From Clostridium sp. UBA4548 (GTDB lineage Bacteria > Bacillota > Clostridia > Clostridiales > Clostridiaceae): 64,000 nt of DNA. The stretch lies in NCBI RefSeq assembly GCF_002387895.1, contig NZ_DGLI01000048.1, forward strand, positions 24,116-88,115. Direction: 5' to 3'. The notes under the pieces are model-generated. The model had not been told where the DNA came from. It saw nothing but the letters and a program-made list of their open reading frames with translations, and searched no databases. Shown here piece after piece: positions 9,391 to 16,796 of this stretch. The translations under genes were made by a program, and so were the position numbers. Positions within the stretch are counted from its first letter, which is position 1, and each line of letters begins with the position of its first letter.

Positions 9391-10408
9391 AACTTTAACA
9401 GAAATATTAAAAAAATATAGGCTATGGATCATTGTTATTATCATATTAAATATTATCTTTGGCTTTCTACTATGGCTAGTTGATGGCAAGGAATTTAGAT
9501 ATCTTTTTCCCACTATGGTCCTTGGTTCTCTACTTTTGTATTTTATTATAGCTCTTATTATTTATAAAAGGGACTTAGAAAAACAGGAAGCAATTCTAAG
9601 TTTTTTAGAGGAGCCAATTATAAGTAAAGAGAAGGAAATTATAGGCTTATTCAGTGAGAACGAAAAAAAGGTAATTGAAAAAATAGGGAATATAATACGA
9701 GAAAATCAAGCCACTATAAAAAGTCAAAATAGGAATATTGATGAGTATAAAGAGTATATAGAAGCTTGGGCCCATGAGATAAAAACTCCCTTAGGACTTA
9801 TGACCTTTGTACTAGATAATCGAAGAGAAGAAATATCACCTGTAATATACAATAGGTTAGAGTATGCAAGAACAAAGATGCAAGAGGATATAGAAAGGAT
9901 GCTATATTATGCAAGGCTTAAAGCTGCTCGTAATGATTATTTTTTTAGAGAACTATCTTTAAAAACCCTTTGCTATGAGGTACTAGAGGAATATGAAATT
10001 TTATTACAAGAGCAGGGAATAAAGGTAATAGTGGAACTTGAAGATTTTAATGTTGTTTCAGATAAAAAGGGTATTCAGTTTATAATAAGACAAGTAATTA
10101 GCAATGCTATAAAATATAAGAAACCTAATGAAATTTGTCCTCATATATTTATTTCCTCACAGGAGAATAAGAAAAGTATAAGCCTTATCATAAGGGACAA
10201 TGGAATTGGTGTTAAAGCCTATGACTTACCCCTTATTTTTGAAAAGGGATTTACAGGGGAGCTTGGAGAGCAGAGAAAGAATTCCACAGGTATGGGTTTA
10301 TACCTAGCAGGGCAAGTAGCAGAAAACTTGAAAATCACCCTAGAAGTCACGGAAGATTATACAGATGGCTTTGAAATTTCATTAGTATTTCCAAGAGTAG
10401 TTCGGTAG
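9383..10408 (+). CDS. bceS: BceS-type intramembrane-sensing histidine kinase
   Basis: A 341-residue kinase from ATG 9383, with GGAG of the preceding gene end as SD. Two N-terminal membrane segments (about 13-32 and 42-61) are joined by a very short outside loop, the hallmark of intramembrane-sensing kinases that depend on their ABC transporter. The phosphorylated His131 is in WAHEIKTPLG, the N-box is near ISNAIKY, and G-boxes are DNGIGV and GMGLYLAGQ. Last gene of the operon. Confidence 0.9.
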   Translation: MIKTLTEILKKYRLWIIVIIILNIIFGFLLWLVDGKEFRYLFPTMVLGSLLLYFIIALIIYKRDLEKQEAILSFLEEPIISKEKEIIGLFSENEKKVIEKIGNIIRENQATIKSQNRNIDEYKEYIEAWAHEIKTPLGLMTFVLDNRREEISPVIYNRLEYARTKMQEDIERMLYYARLKAARNDYFFRELSLKTLCYEVLEEYEILLQEQGIKVIVELEDFNVVSDKKGIQFIIRQVISNAIKYKKPNEICPHIFISSQENKKSISLIIRDNGIGVKAYDLPLIFEKGFTGELGEQRKNSTGMGLYLAGQVAENLKITLEVTEDYTDGFEISLVFPRVVR

Positions 10409-10474
10409 AAGTTCAATGAAAAAGAAGGCTACATATAAGGGTTGTTTTTTAGGAAAATTGCATTTAAAGTGAAG

Positions 10475-10512
10475 ACTATTTTGAAGATGCCTTATAGAAA
10501 AAAATAAAAAGG
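10475..10512 (+). repeat. Dispersed repeat R1, 3'-end fragment (copy E)
   Basis: ATTTTGAAGATGCCTTATA followed by an A-rich run, matching the right end of copy A. Only the last 30-40 bp are present, about 150 bp upstream of copy B. Confidence 0.55.
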
Positions 10513-10656
10513 CTTTAAATCAGGGTTTAATAGGAACTTAATAGAGGAATTAAGGTGTGCAACTTTAAGTTGCAGGAGTAACTGAAAAAGAACTTTATGC
10601 TTGATAGAAAGAGGCGTTATTAAAATATACAATTAAGGTATCAAGCTTAGGCAGCC

Positions 10657-10832
10657 GAAAACAAATAATAAGTCAAAGATGTAAAGGATATTTTGAGTTT
10701 ACAAGAAAGCTTGTGCCGACAAGGAATCAGATTCAGCAGATAGCAAAGCTATCTACGGGTTCTGTTGACGCAGTACAACACAAAATAGACGAGTATACTT
10801 ACTTATTTATTTTTGAAGATGCCTTAAAGGAG
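10657..10832 (+). repeat. Dispersed repeat R1, copy B (full length)
   Basis: The longest copy. Compared with copy C its left limit is near 10657, since AAA.AAATAATA...ATGT[A/G]AAGGAT is shared. It carries a perfect GATAGC-AAA-GCTATC hairpin (10739-10753) and the TTCTGTTGACGCAGTA block. One frame is open through the copy (GYFEFTRKLVPTRNQIQQI...) and continues past the repeat into the first bases of the next gene. The right end abuts the AAGGAGGAT ribosome binding site of the XRE gene at 10843. Confidence 0.75.
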
Positions 10833-10842
10833 GATATGTATT

Positions 10843-11532
10843 ATGTTTGGCAAAAATCTGCAATTTTTAAGAAAAATGCACAATGGTATGACTCAAGAGG
10901 AATTGGCTGAAAAAGTGGGCGTAAGTAGGCAAACCATTTCTAAATGGGAGTTGGATGCAACTTATCCTGAAATGGACAAAATCCTAGAACTTTGTCAGTT
11001 ATTTTCATGCTCTATGGATCAGTTGATAAGGGAAGATATGAATGTATGTGGTGAGGCATACTCTCATATTAGAATTGAAGATGTTGGGGAGTTTCAATAC
11101 ATCAGATATGCTGTAATCAGTATGGAGCCTGAAGATGATGCTGTAAATCATGTAAAGAGCTGGGCAACCAACTTGGGAATAGAGAGGCCTGAAATTATAG
11201 GGTGGGATTTCCCTTTTGCATCTCAGGAGCAAGTGAATGTATTTCATATGCATGGTTATGCAGCTGCATGTATTTTACCATCAGGCATTAAGCTAGGCGA
11301 TAACAATGCAGAAGTGATTACGCAGAAAAAACAAAAGTATGTAGCAATTACCATTAAGGAGCCCTTTAAAGCACCTTTTAGCATAATTCCTAACGCATAT
11401 AAGACATTGATGTCATATATGCAAATAAATGGACTTCAAGGTAAAAATGATAAAGATATTATTTCATGTTTTGAGAAAGTATATATAATAAATGGTGTAG
11501 ATTATATGGATGTATACATTGCAATAAAATAA
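10843..11532 (+). CDS. XRE-family regulator with C-terminal GyrI-like domain
   Basis: A 229-residue protein. Residues 1-60 form a Cro/CI helix-turn-helix (TQEELAEKVGVSRQTISKWE), common in small clostridial regulators. The remainder (IRIEDVGEFQYIRYAVI...KYVAITIKEPF...) resembles the ligand-binding GyrI/effector-binding domain. It probably senses a small molecule. The SD AAGGAGGAT lies at the edge of repeat R1 copy B, so the repeat may form its 5' untranslated leader. It stands alone, with no obvious target gene beside it. Confidence 0.8.
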   Translation: MFGKNLQFLRKMHNGMTQEELAEKVGVSRQTISKWELDATYPEMDKILELCQLFSCSMDQLIREDMNVCGEAYSHIRIEDVGEFQYIRYAVISMEPEDDAVNHVKSWATNLGIERPEIIGWDFPFASQEQVNVFHMHGYAAACILPSGIKLGDNNAEVITQKKQKYVAITIKEPFKAPFSIIPNAYKTLMSYMQINGLQGKNDKDIISCFEKVYIINGVDYMDVYIAIK

Positions 11533-11598
11533 TAAATTTATAGCGCGGATTAAAAATAAACTTCAATATTATCTTTTACACAAAGTTATATATGCGTT

Positions 11599-11655
11599 CT
11601 ATAAAATAGACGAGGATACTGGGTATTTATTTTTGAAGATGTCTTATATAGATAT
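11599..11655 (+). repeat. Dispersed repeat R1, 3' fragment (copy D)
   Basis: ATAAAATAGACGAG.ATACT...TATTTATTTTTGAAGATG.CTTATA matches the right third of copies A and B. The left two thirds are absent. As in copy A it is followed by an A-rich run and a hairpin. Confidence 0.65.
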
Positions 11656-11690
11656 AAAAAGAGGACTTACTATAATGAGGTAAGTCCTTG
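11654..11690 (-). terminator. Hairpin, terminator-like on the minus strand
   Basis: AGGACTTAC and GTAAGTCCT form a 9-bp stem around TATAATGAG. The AAAAAG on the left is a T-tract on the minus strand. The rest of the 11691-11918 interval shows nothing clear. Confidence 0.5.
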
Positions 11691-11918
11691 ATACATTCTA
11701 AAATTGTTCGTATTGCTCCAATTATAGCAACTCCAGATTGTATATATACATGGAGCTAATTCAAATCATAAAGATGTCATGAAACGGAAAGGTGAGTGGT
11801 GGTCTGATATGATAAACTGGTGATTAGGGGAATAATTATTATGATGTCGGCATTGTGATTTATGTAAAATGTTAAAAGAGAGAAGATGTAGATTATATGA
11901 TAAGAAAGAAGTGATTTT

Positions 11919-12692
11919 ATGATTTATAAAGCAGATATTAAAATAAGGGAACAGTTGAATTTTATATTTAAAGATATGAGTGACACTATGATTTTATCAT
12001 ATCTTCAAGGGTACATGGGAACAGCTTGGGTTAATGATCCTAGAAATCCTACTGCGGCACAAATAATAGTAGGTGTTTTTGTGTTTTATGCTGGAGATCC
12101 ATATGCAAAGGGTACAGAGGAGTTACTTAAAAATTTACCTAAGGATAATCTAGTGATTGTTGAGAAGGATGAATGGAAAAATCGTATAGAAACTGTTTAT
12201 AAAGGGTACGTAGATAAATTTCAGCGTTATGCCTTCAAGAAGAGTCCTGAATATCTAGATTGTAATCATATACAATCTTTTTTAGGGAAGCTACCAATAG
12301 GATATGAATTAAGGAAAATAGATAAGGTTCTATCATATGATCCATCCTTGCAGGAGGTTTCAGAGGATTTTACAAGTCAGTTTGATTCCATAGAGGATTA
12401 TATTAATAAAGGTATAGGATATTGTATTTTGCATAAGGGGAAAATTGTTTGTGGGGCCTCATCCTATAGTGTTTATGATGATGGTATCGAGATTGAAATT
12501 GATACACATCCAAACCATAGAAGAAAAGGCTTAGCAACTGTAGCTGCTGCTGCCTTGATATTAGATTGTGTTGAAAACGGAAAATATCCTAGTTGGGATG
12601 CTGCAAATCCTGTTTCAGTTGCCCTTGCACAAAAATTCGGATATGTGCTGGAGGAACCTTATGATACATATCATATTCATTGTGAAAAATAG
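11919..12692 (+). CDS. GNAT-family acetyltransferase (GNAT_acetyltran type)
   Basis: A 257-residue protein. The N-terminal half (QGYMGTAWVNDPRNPTAAQIIVG) is characteristic of the zwittermicin-resistance-like GNAT_acetyltran group, and the C-terminal half carries the acetyl-CoA site (IEIDTHPNHRRKGLATVAAAALI). The substrate is unknown. The start is ATG 11919 with a weak SD (AAGAAG, 11906-11911). It is a single gene with no neighbour on the same transcript. Confidence 0.8.
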   Translation: MIYKADIKIREQLNFIFKDMSDTMILSYLQGYMGTAWVNDPRNPTAAQIIVGVFVFYAGDPYAKGTEELLKNLPKDNLVIVEKDEWKNRIETVYKGYVDKFQRYAFKKSPEYLDCNHIQSFLGKLPIGYELRKIDKVLSYDPSLQEVSEDFTSQFDSIEDYINKGIGYCILHKGKIVCGASSYSVYDDGIEIEIDTHPNHRRKGLATVAAAALILDCVENGKYPSWDAANPVSVALAQKFGYVLEEPYDTYHIHCEK

Positions 12693-12833
12693 TTGATTTC
12701 TATATAATTAAAAATATATAATCATAATAGTTTTACTTAAACACAGATAATGGGTTGCGGGTTAGTTTAGAAATTATACAATATAATAATCTAATTATTT
12801 GATTACATAATGAAAAACAAAAGTTTTTTCAAT

Positions 12834-12880
12834 GGAAAAGTTCCCAAACTCTCTAAAGAAGAGCCTGGGAACTTTTAAAA
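12834..12880. terminator. Bidirectional terminator between GNAT gene and ahpF
   Basis: AAAAGTTCCCA and TGGGAACTTTT form the stem, with a CTCT/AGAG inner helix. T-runs on both sides let it serve ahpCF from the right and the GNAT gene from the left. Confidence 0.85.
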
Positions 12881-12909
12881 GTTTTGAGCGAAATCTATTG
12901 ATTTTATGG

Positions 12910-14439
12910 TTAACTACGGATTAAGTAATCAAAAGCTCCTAAAGCTGCAGTTGCGCCTGAACCCATGGAGATGATAATTTGTTTGTAAGCACTGTCAGTA
13001 CAATCACCAGCAGCAAATACTCCAGGTACACTTGTAGCACCATACTTATCTACAATTATTTCTCCAAATCGACTACGATTAACTTCTTCTCCTAACCAAT
13101 CTGTGTTTGGCACAAGACCAATTTGAACAAATACTCCTTGAAGTTCAATATGATGAATTTCACCATTATCACGGTTGATATAAGAAATACCGTTAACTTT
13201 ATCAGTACCTGTGATTTCTTTTATTTGAGCATTTTTTATAACAGTTACATTAGGTAAGCTGTAAAGGCGTTTTTGAAGTACAGCATCAGCCTTTAATTCT
13301 GGCATGAATTCAAGTACTGTTACATGTCTTACAATACCAGCAAGGTCAATAGCAGCTTCTATACCAGAATTACCACCACCAATAACTGCTACATCCTTTC
13401 CAGCAAATAATGGACCATCACAGTGAGGACAGTAGGCTACACCTTTAGTTATAAACTCCTCTTCACCAGGTACACCGACCTTACGCCAGCGAGCACCAGT
13501 TGAAATTATCACTGTTTTTCCTTTGAGGATAGCACCGCTTTCTAGTTCAACTTCAATATAATCCTTCTTTGTAAGGCGCTTTGCACGTTGTAATTTCATT
13601 ACATCCACGTTGTATTGGTTAACGTGTTCTTCAAGGCTTGCTACAAGCTTTGGACCTTCTGTATATTTCATACTAATAAAGTTTTCTATGCCTAAAGTAT
13701 CCATAACCTGACCACCAAAGCGTTCAGCAACTAAACCTGTACGAATACCCTTACGAGCTGAGTAGATAGCAGCACTTGCACCAGCAGGACCACCGCCAAT
13801 GATTAATACATCATAAGGCTCTTTATTAGATAGTTCTGATACATCTTCATCAGTGCCTAATTTTCCTAGAATTTCTTCAATAGTCATACGTCCACTGCTG
13901 AAGAATTCTCCATTTAAATATACTGAAGGCACCGCCAAGATATTTTTACTTTCAACTTCATTTTTGAAAGCAGCCCCATCTATCATGGTATGGGTAATAT
14001 TTGGATTAAGAATACTCATTAAGTTTAGACTTTGCACCACTTCAGGGCAGTTGTGGCAGCTAAGACTAATATAAGTTTCAAAATTGTATTTTCCACTAAG
14101 GTTTATGATTTGATTAATTACTTTTTCATGAACCTTTGGAGGTCTTCCACTGGTTTGTAGTAAGGCCAACACTAGTGAAGTAAATTCATGGCCTAAAGGA
14201 ATTCCAGCGAAGGTTATTCCAGTATCCTCATTAGGGCGGTTTATGCTAAAGCTTGGAGTTCTTTCAAGCACTGCTTTTTCTACTGTGATTTTAGAGGACA
14301 TTTCGGCTAGCTCCCTAACTAGGGCCACCATGTCTTTAGATATATCATCAGAGTCTGCATTTATTTTGATCAGCACATTGTTTTCCATTAATTCAAGGTA
14401 TTGTGATAATTGAGCTTTTATATCTGCATCAAGCATCAT
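12910..14439 (-). CDS. ahpF: Alkyl hydroperoxide reductase flavoprotein subunit AhpF
   Basis: A 509-residue NADH-dependent disulfide reductase that recharges AhpC. The N-terminal tandem thioredoxin fold carries the CHNC redox pair, followed by the FAD Rossmann GGGPAGASAA, the CPHC catalytic dithiol in GVAYCPHCDGP, an NAD-binding GGGNSGIEAA, and the FAD C-terminal GVFAAGDCTD. Domain order and length match AhpF rather than plain thioredoxin reductase. The gene follows ahpC by 13 nt, so one transcript is likely. It probably detoxifies peroxides in an anaerobe. Confidence 0.95.
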   Translation of the reverse strand: MMLDADIKAQLSQYLELMENNVLIKINADSDDISKDMVALVRELAEMSSKITVEKAVLERTPSFSINRPNEDTGITFAGIPLGHEFTSLVLALLQTSGRPPKVHEKVINQIINLSGKYNFETYISLSCHNCPEVVQSLNLMSILNPNITHTMIDGAAFKNEVESKNILAVPSVYLNGEFFSSGRMTIEEILGKLGTDEDVSELSNKEPYDVLIIGGGPAGASAAIYSARKGIRTGLVAERFGGQVMDTLGIENFISMKYTEGPKLVASLEEHVNQYNVDVMKLQRAKRLTKKDYIEVELESGAILKGKTVIISTGARWRKVGVPGEEEFITKGVAYCPHCDGPLFAGKDVAVIGGGNSGIEAAIDLAGIVRHVTVLEFMPELKADAVLQKRLYSLPNVTVIKNAQIKEITGTDKVNGISYINRDNGEIHHIELQGVFVQIGLVPNTDWLGEEVNRSRFGEIIVDKYGATSVPGVFAAGDCTDSAYKQIIISMGSGATAALGAFDYLIRS

Positions 14440-14452
14440 AGGATTAAACTCC

Positions 14453-15016
14453 TTAAATTTTTCCTACAAGGTCTAAATGTGGTTTAAGAGTTGCAGCTCC
14501 TTCTTTCCACTTAGCTGGGCAAACTTCACCTGGATTATTTCTAACATATTGTGCTGCTTTAATTTTATTAACTACAGTGCTTGCATCACGGCCAATACCG
14601 CCTGCGTTAATTTCTACTGCTTGAATAACTCCATCAGGGTCAATGATGAAAGTTCCACGATCAGCAAGACCGTCTGCTTCAATTAGAACATCAAAGTTAC
14701 GAGATAAAGTATGTGATGGGTCGCCAATCATAATGTATTGGATTTTCTTTATAGTTTCTGAGCTATCATGCCATGCCTTATGTGTAAAGTGAGTATCAGT
14801 CGAAACAGAGTAAACTTCTACTCCAAGTTTTTTTAAAGTTTCGTAATTATCTTGTAAATCCTCTAATTCTGTTGGGCAAACGAAGGTAAAATCTGCTGGA
14901 TAGAAGCAAACTACACTCCAGTGTCCTTTGAAATCTTCTTCAGTAACATCTATGAAGTTACCATTTTGAAAAGCTGATGCTTTAAATTCTTTTACTTGAG
15001 TTCCGATTAATGACAT
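14453..15016 (-). CDS. ahpC: Alkyl hydroperoxide reductase peroxiredoxin subunit AhpC
   Basis: A 187-residue typical 2-Cys peroxiredoxin. The peroxidatic Cys47 is in DFTFVCPTE and the resolving Cys166 in GEVCPAKW. The SD AGGAGG lies upstream of ATG 15016. It reduces H2O2 and organic peroxides with AhpF encoded just downstream. The promoter region about 130-160 bp upstream contains a PerR-like box, fitting peroxide-responsive control. Confidence 0.96.
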   Translation of the reverse strand: MSLIGTQVKEFKASAFQNGNFIDVTEEDFKGHWSVVCFYPADFTFVCPTELEDLQDNYETLKKLGVEVYSVSTDTHFTHKAWHDSSETIKKIQYIMIGDPSHTLSRNFDVLIEADGLADRGTFIIDPDGVIQAVEINAGGIGRDASTVVNKIKAAQYVRNNPGEVCPAKWKEGAATLKPHLDLVGKI

Positions 15017-15138
15017 AATTAATTCCTCCTAAAATTTAATTTACAAATTGAAATAGTAATTTTGAATGAAAAATCATTTATTTTCCCAGATTATTATGTG
15101 TTACTTACTATTTATAAATTCATATAACGATTACTAAT

Positions 15139-15175
15139 TAATAATAATTATTACATGAGAAAGATTATATGTCAA
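15139..15175 (-). promoter_or_regulatory. ahpCF promoter with overlapping PerR-like box
   Basis: On the minus strand TTGACA (complement of 15170-15175) is followed after 16 nt by TAATAA, a SigA-type promoter. The -10 lies inside the 7-1-7 palindrome TAATAAT-A-ATTATTA (15139-15153), which matches 13 of 15 positions of the PerR consensus TTATAATnATTATAA as I know it. PerR occupancy would block the promoter until peroxide inactivates it. Confidence 0.65.
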
Positions 15176-15344
15176 TAGGATATTGGAAAATTTTATAGGA
15201 GTAAGTAATGAATAGTAGAGAGTTAGCTTATATACTTACTTAATTATTGGGAAGATTTTATTAATGTTTTCTAAAGAACACTACGATAAATAACATTTCA
15301 TTGAGATAAATTAGTTGTATTATTAGGTAATTTTGTTGAAAAAC

Positions 15345-15373
15345 TTTAATATTCTTACAAATTATGCTATAAT
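15345..15373 (+). promoter_or_regulatory. Promoter of the riboswitch transcript
   Basis: An extended -10 (TGC-TATAAT, TATAAT at 15368-15373) lies about 25 nt before the aptamer. The -35 at the proper distance (TTTAAT) is poor, which extended -10 promoters tolerate. Confidence 0.55.
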
Positions 15374-15394
15374 ATGGTGTATCATAAAATTAAA

Positions 15395-15482
15395 TGTCGA
15401 AATGGCAAACTCGTTGAAAAGCGGGGACGCAAAGCTATGGGTCTAAGGGAGAAATAATCCTATGATTGCCAGGTTGCCGAAG
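15395..15482 (+). ncRNA. Cyclic di-GMP-I (GEMM-I) riboswitch aptamer
   Basis: The sequence carries the GEMM-I landmarks in order: GGCAAAC (15404-15410), a GAAA tetraloop (in TTGAAAAG), GGGACGCAAAGC (15424-15435), a GGTCTAAGG segment, and the closing CCAGGTTGCCGAAG. The GGCAA/TTGCC pair forms the base of the aptamer. It controls the FabH-like gene at 15722 and perhaps the chemoreceptor at 16797 in response to c-di-GMP, a common theme for chemotaxis and surface-behaviour genes in clostridia. The aptamer's 3' end CCGAAG (15477-15482) can also pair with CTTCGG of the terminator's right arm, giving a plausible antiterminator. Confidence 0.9.
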
Positions 15483-15510
15483 TATTTACTTAATTAAAGT
15501 ACTTACATAA

Positions 15511-15563
15511 TACCACGGGAGACGTATAACTATTTTTATAGAAGTCTTCTTCGGTATTTTTTT
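15511..15563 (+). terminator. Expression-platform terminator of the c-di-GMP riboswitch
   Basis: TACCACGGGAGAC (15511-15523) pairs with GTCTTCTTCGGTA (15544-15556) at 11 of 13 positions including wobbles, followed by seven Ts. Because the right arm can alternatively pair with the aptamer's last bases, ligand binding would favour the terminator (OFF switch). That direction is inference. Confidence 0.75.
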
Positions 15564-15721
15564 GAGCGCTTATTTATAGTCGCCACAAAAATACTATCGG
15601 AAATTTTAAAGCAAATGGGGTGAAGTTGTATTTGGATTAGTATAAAAATTGTATTCTTTAAGGCTTATTAAAAGTTGAACTATTTAGTAAAAGTAAAGAG
15701 TAAAATTTGGAGGCGATTTAT

Positions 15722-16726
15722 ATGTTTAAAAATGTATACATACAAGGGGTGGGAAGTTATCATCCTAAGAAAATAGTAGATAATCAGTATTATGTGAAAC
15801 ACTTTAAAAAATACAATTTAGAAGAACATGCTATTGGATTAATGGAGAAGGTTGGTAGAGAAAAGAGAACTTTAGCAGAGAAAAATGAGACAAGCATAAC
15901 AATGGCTGTTGAAGCTTGCAAGACTGCACTTGTTAACGGAAATTTAAAACCAGAAGATATAGATGCAATTATATCAGTGTCAGATACTCCAGAGTATTTA
16001 ACTCCCTGCTGTGCTTTAATATTAAAGAACAAGTTACAAGCTATAAATGTTACAAATGTATTTGATATTAACAATGATTGCATAGGAATGATTACAGGTA
16101 TAGATATTGCATCAAGATATTTAAAGACTGATAAGAAGTATAAAAGAATTTTAGTAGTTGGAGCTATGAATATAAGTCCATTTGCAAAGGAAAATGACTT
16201 GGTGGTATATGGATGTATTTCAGATGGGGCAGCTGCAGTAATTTTAGAGGTAAGGGAAGAAGCTGAGGAAAGAGGAGTTTTAGGGTCTAGAATGTATACA
16301 GATGATACCTACAATGAAACTATTAGATTCCCTGCCTGTGGATTATCAAATATAGCAGATATAAACATAAATCCAGATCATAAAAAAATGCAGTGGAACC
16401 CCTTTGATTTTGGCTTTTTATCTGAAAAGTGGACAGAGTTAATAACGGGATTGTTAAAGGAAAATGGATATTCCTCAAAGGATGTTGCTCATTATTTTAT
16501 GTCTCAATTTTCTAAAGCTGATTTAGAATTAACTATTGATATGCTAGGATCAGCTCCTGAGCAAGCTACATTTGTTGGAAACAAATATGGCTATACTGGA
16601 TGTACAAGTCCGATTATGGCTCTGGATGATAAATTGAAAGAGGAGAAATTTAGTAAAGATGATATTACTATTTTTTGCTCAGTAGCTGGTGGGTATACTA
16701 TGGCTGCTTTATTATACAAATGGTAG
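15722..16726 (+). CDS. FabH-like (KAS III) ketoacyl synthase, atypical active site
   Basis: A 334-residue thiolase-fold protein starting at ATG 15722 after GGAGG (a TTG at 15707 overlaps the SD and is rejected). The nucleophile Cys120 lies in DINNDCIGM as in FabH. The FabH histidine (normally in HQAN) corresponds to Ser261 in FMSQFSK, and the asparagine of GNTS is replaced in YGYTGCTSP. Without the His/Asn pair decarboxylative condensation is unlikely, so it may be a specialised acyl transferase. It lies directly behind a c-di-GMP riboswitch and 70 nt upstream of a chemoreceptor gene. Confidence 0.8.
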   Translation: MFKNVYIQGVGSYHPKKIVDNQYYVKHFKKYNLEEHAIGLMEKVGREKRTLAEKNETSITMAVEACKTALVNGNLKPEDIDAIISVSDTPEYLTPCCALILKNKLQAINVTNVFDINNDCIGMITGIDIASRYLKTDKKYKRILVVGAMNISPFAKENDLVVYGCISDGAAAVILEVREEAEERGVLGSRMYTDDTYNETIRFPACGLSNIADININPDHKKMQWNPFDFGFLSEKWTELITGLLKENGYSSKDVAHYFMSQFSKADLELTIDMLGSAPEQATFVGNKYGYTGCTSPIMALDDKLKEEKFSKDDITIFCSVAGGYTMAALLYKW

Positions 16727-16796
16727 TAAGGAATGGGTAAGAGGATTTTAGAGAGGTTAAGATTTCTAACATAATAATTTAATAAGGAGTGTAATT

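Noticed and set aside
10713..10910. 65-codon ORF through repeat R1 copy B
   Set aside because: It starts at an internal GTG without SD, overlaps the well-supported XRE gene start in another frame, and the frame is broken in copies A and C. Treated as a property of the repeat, not a gene.
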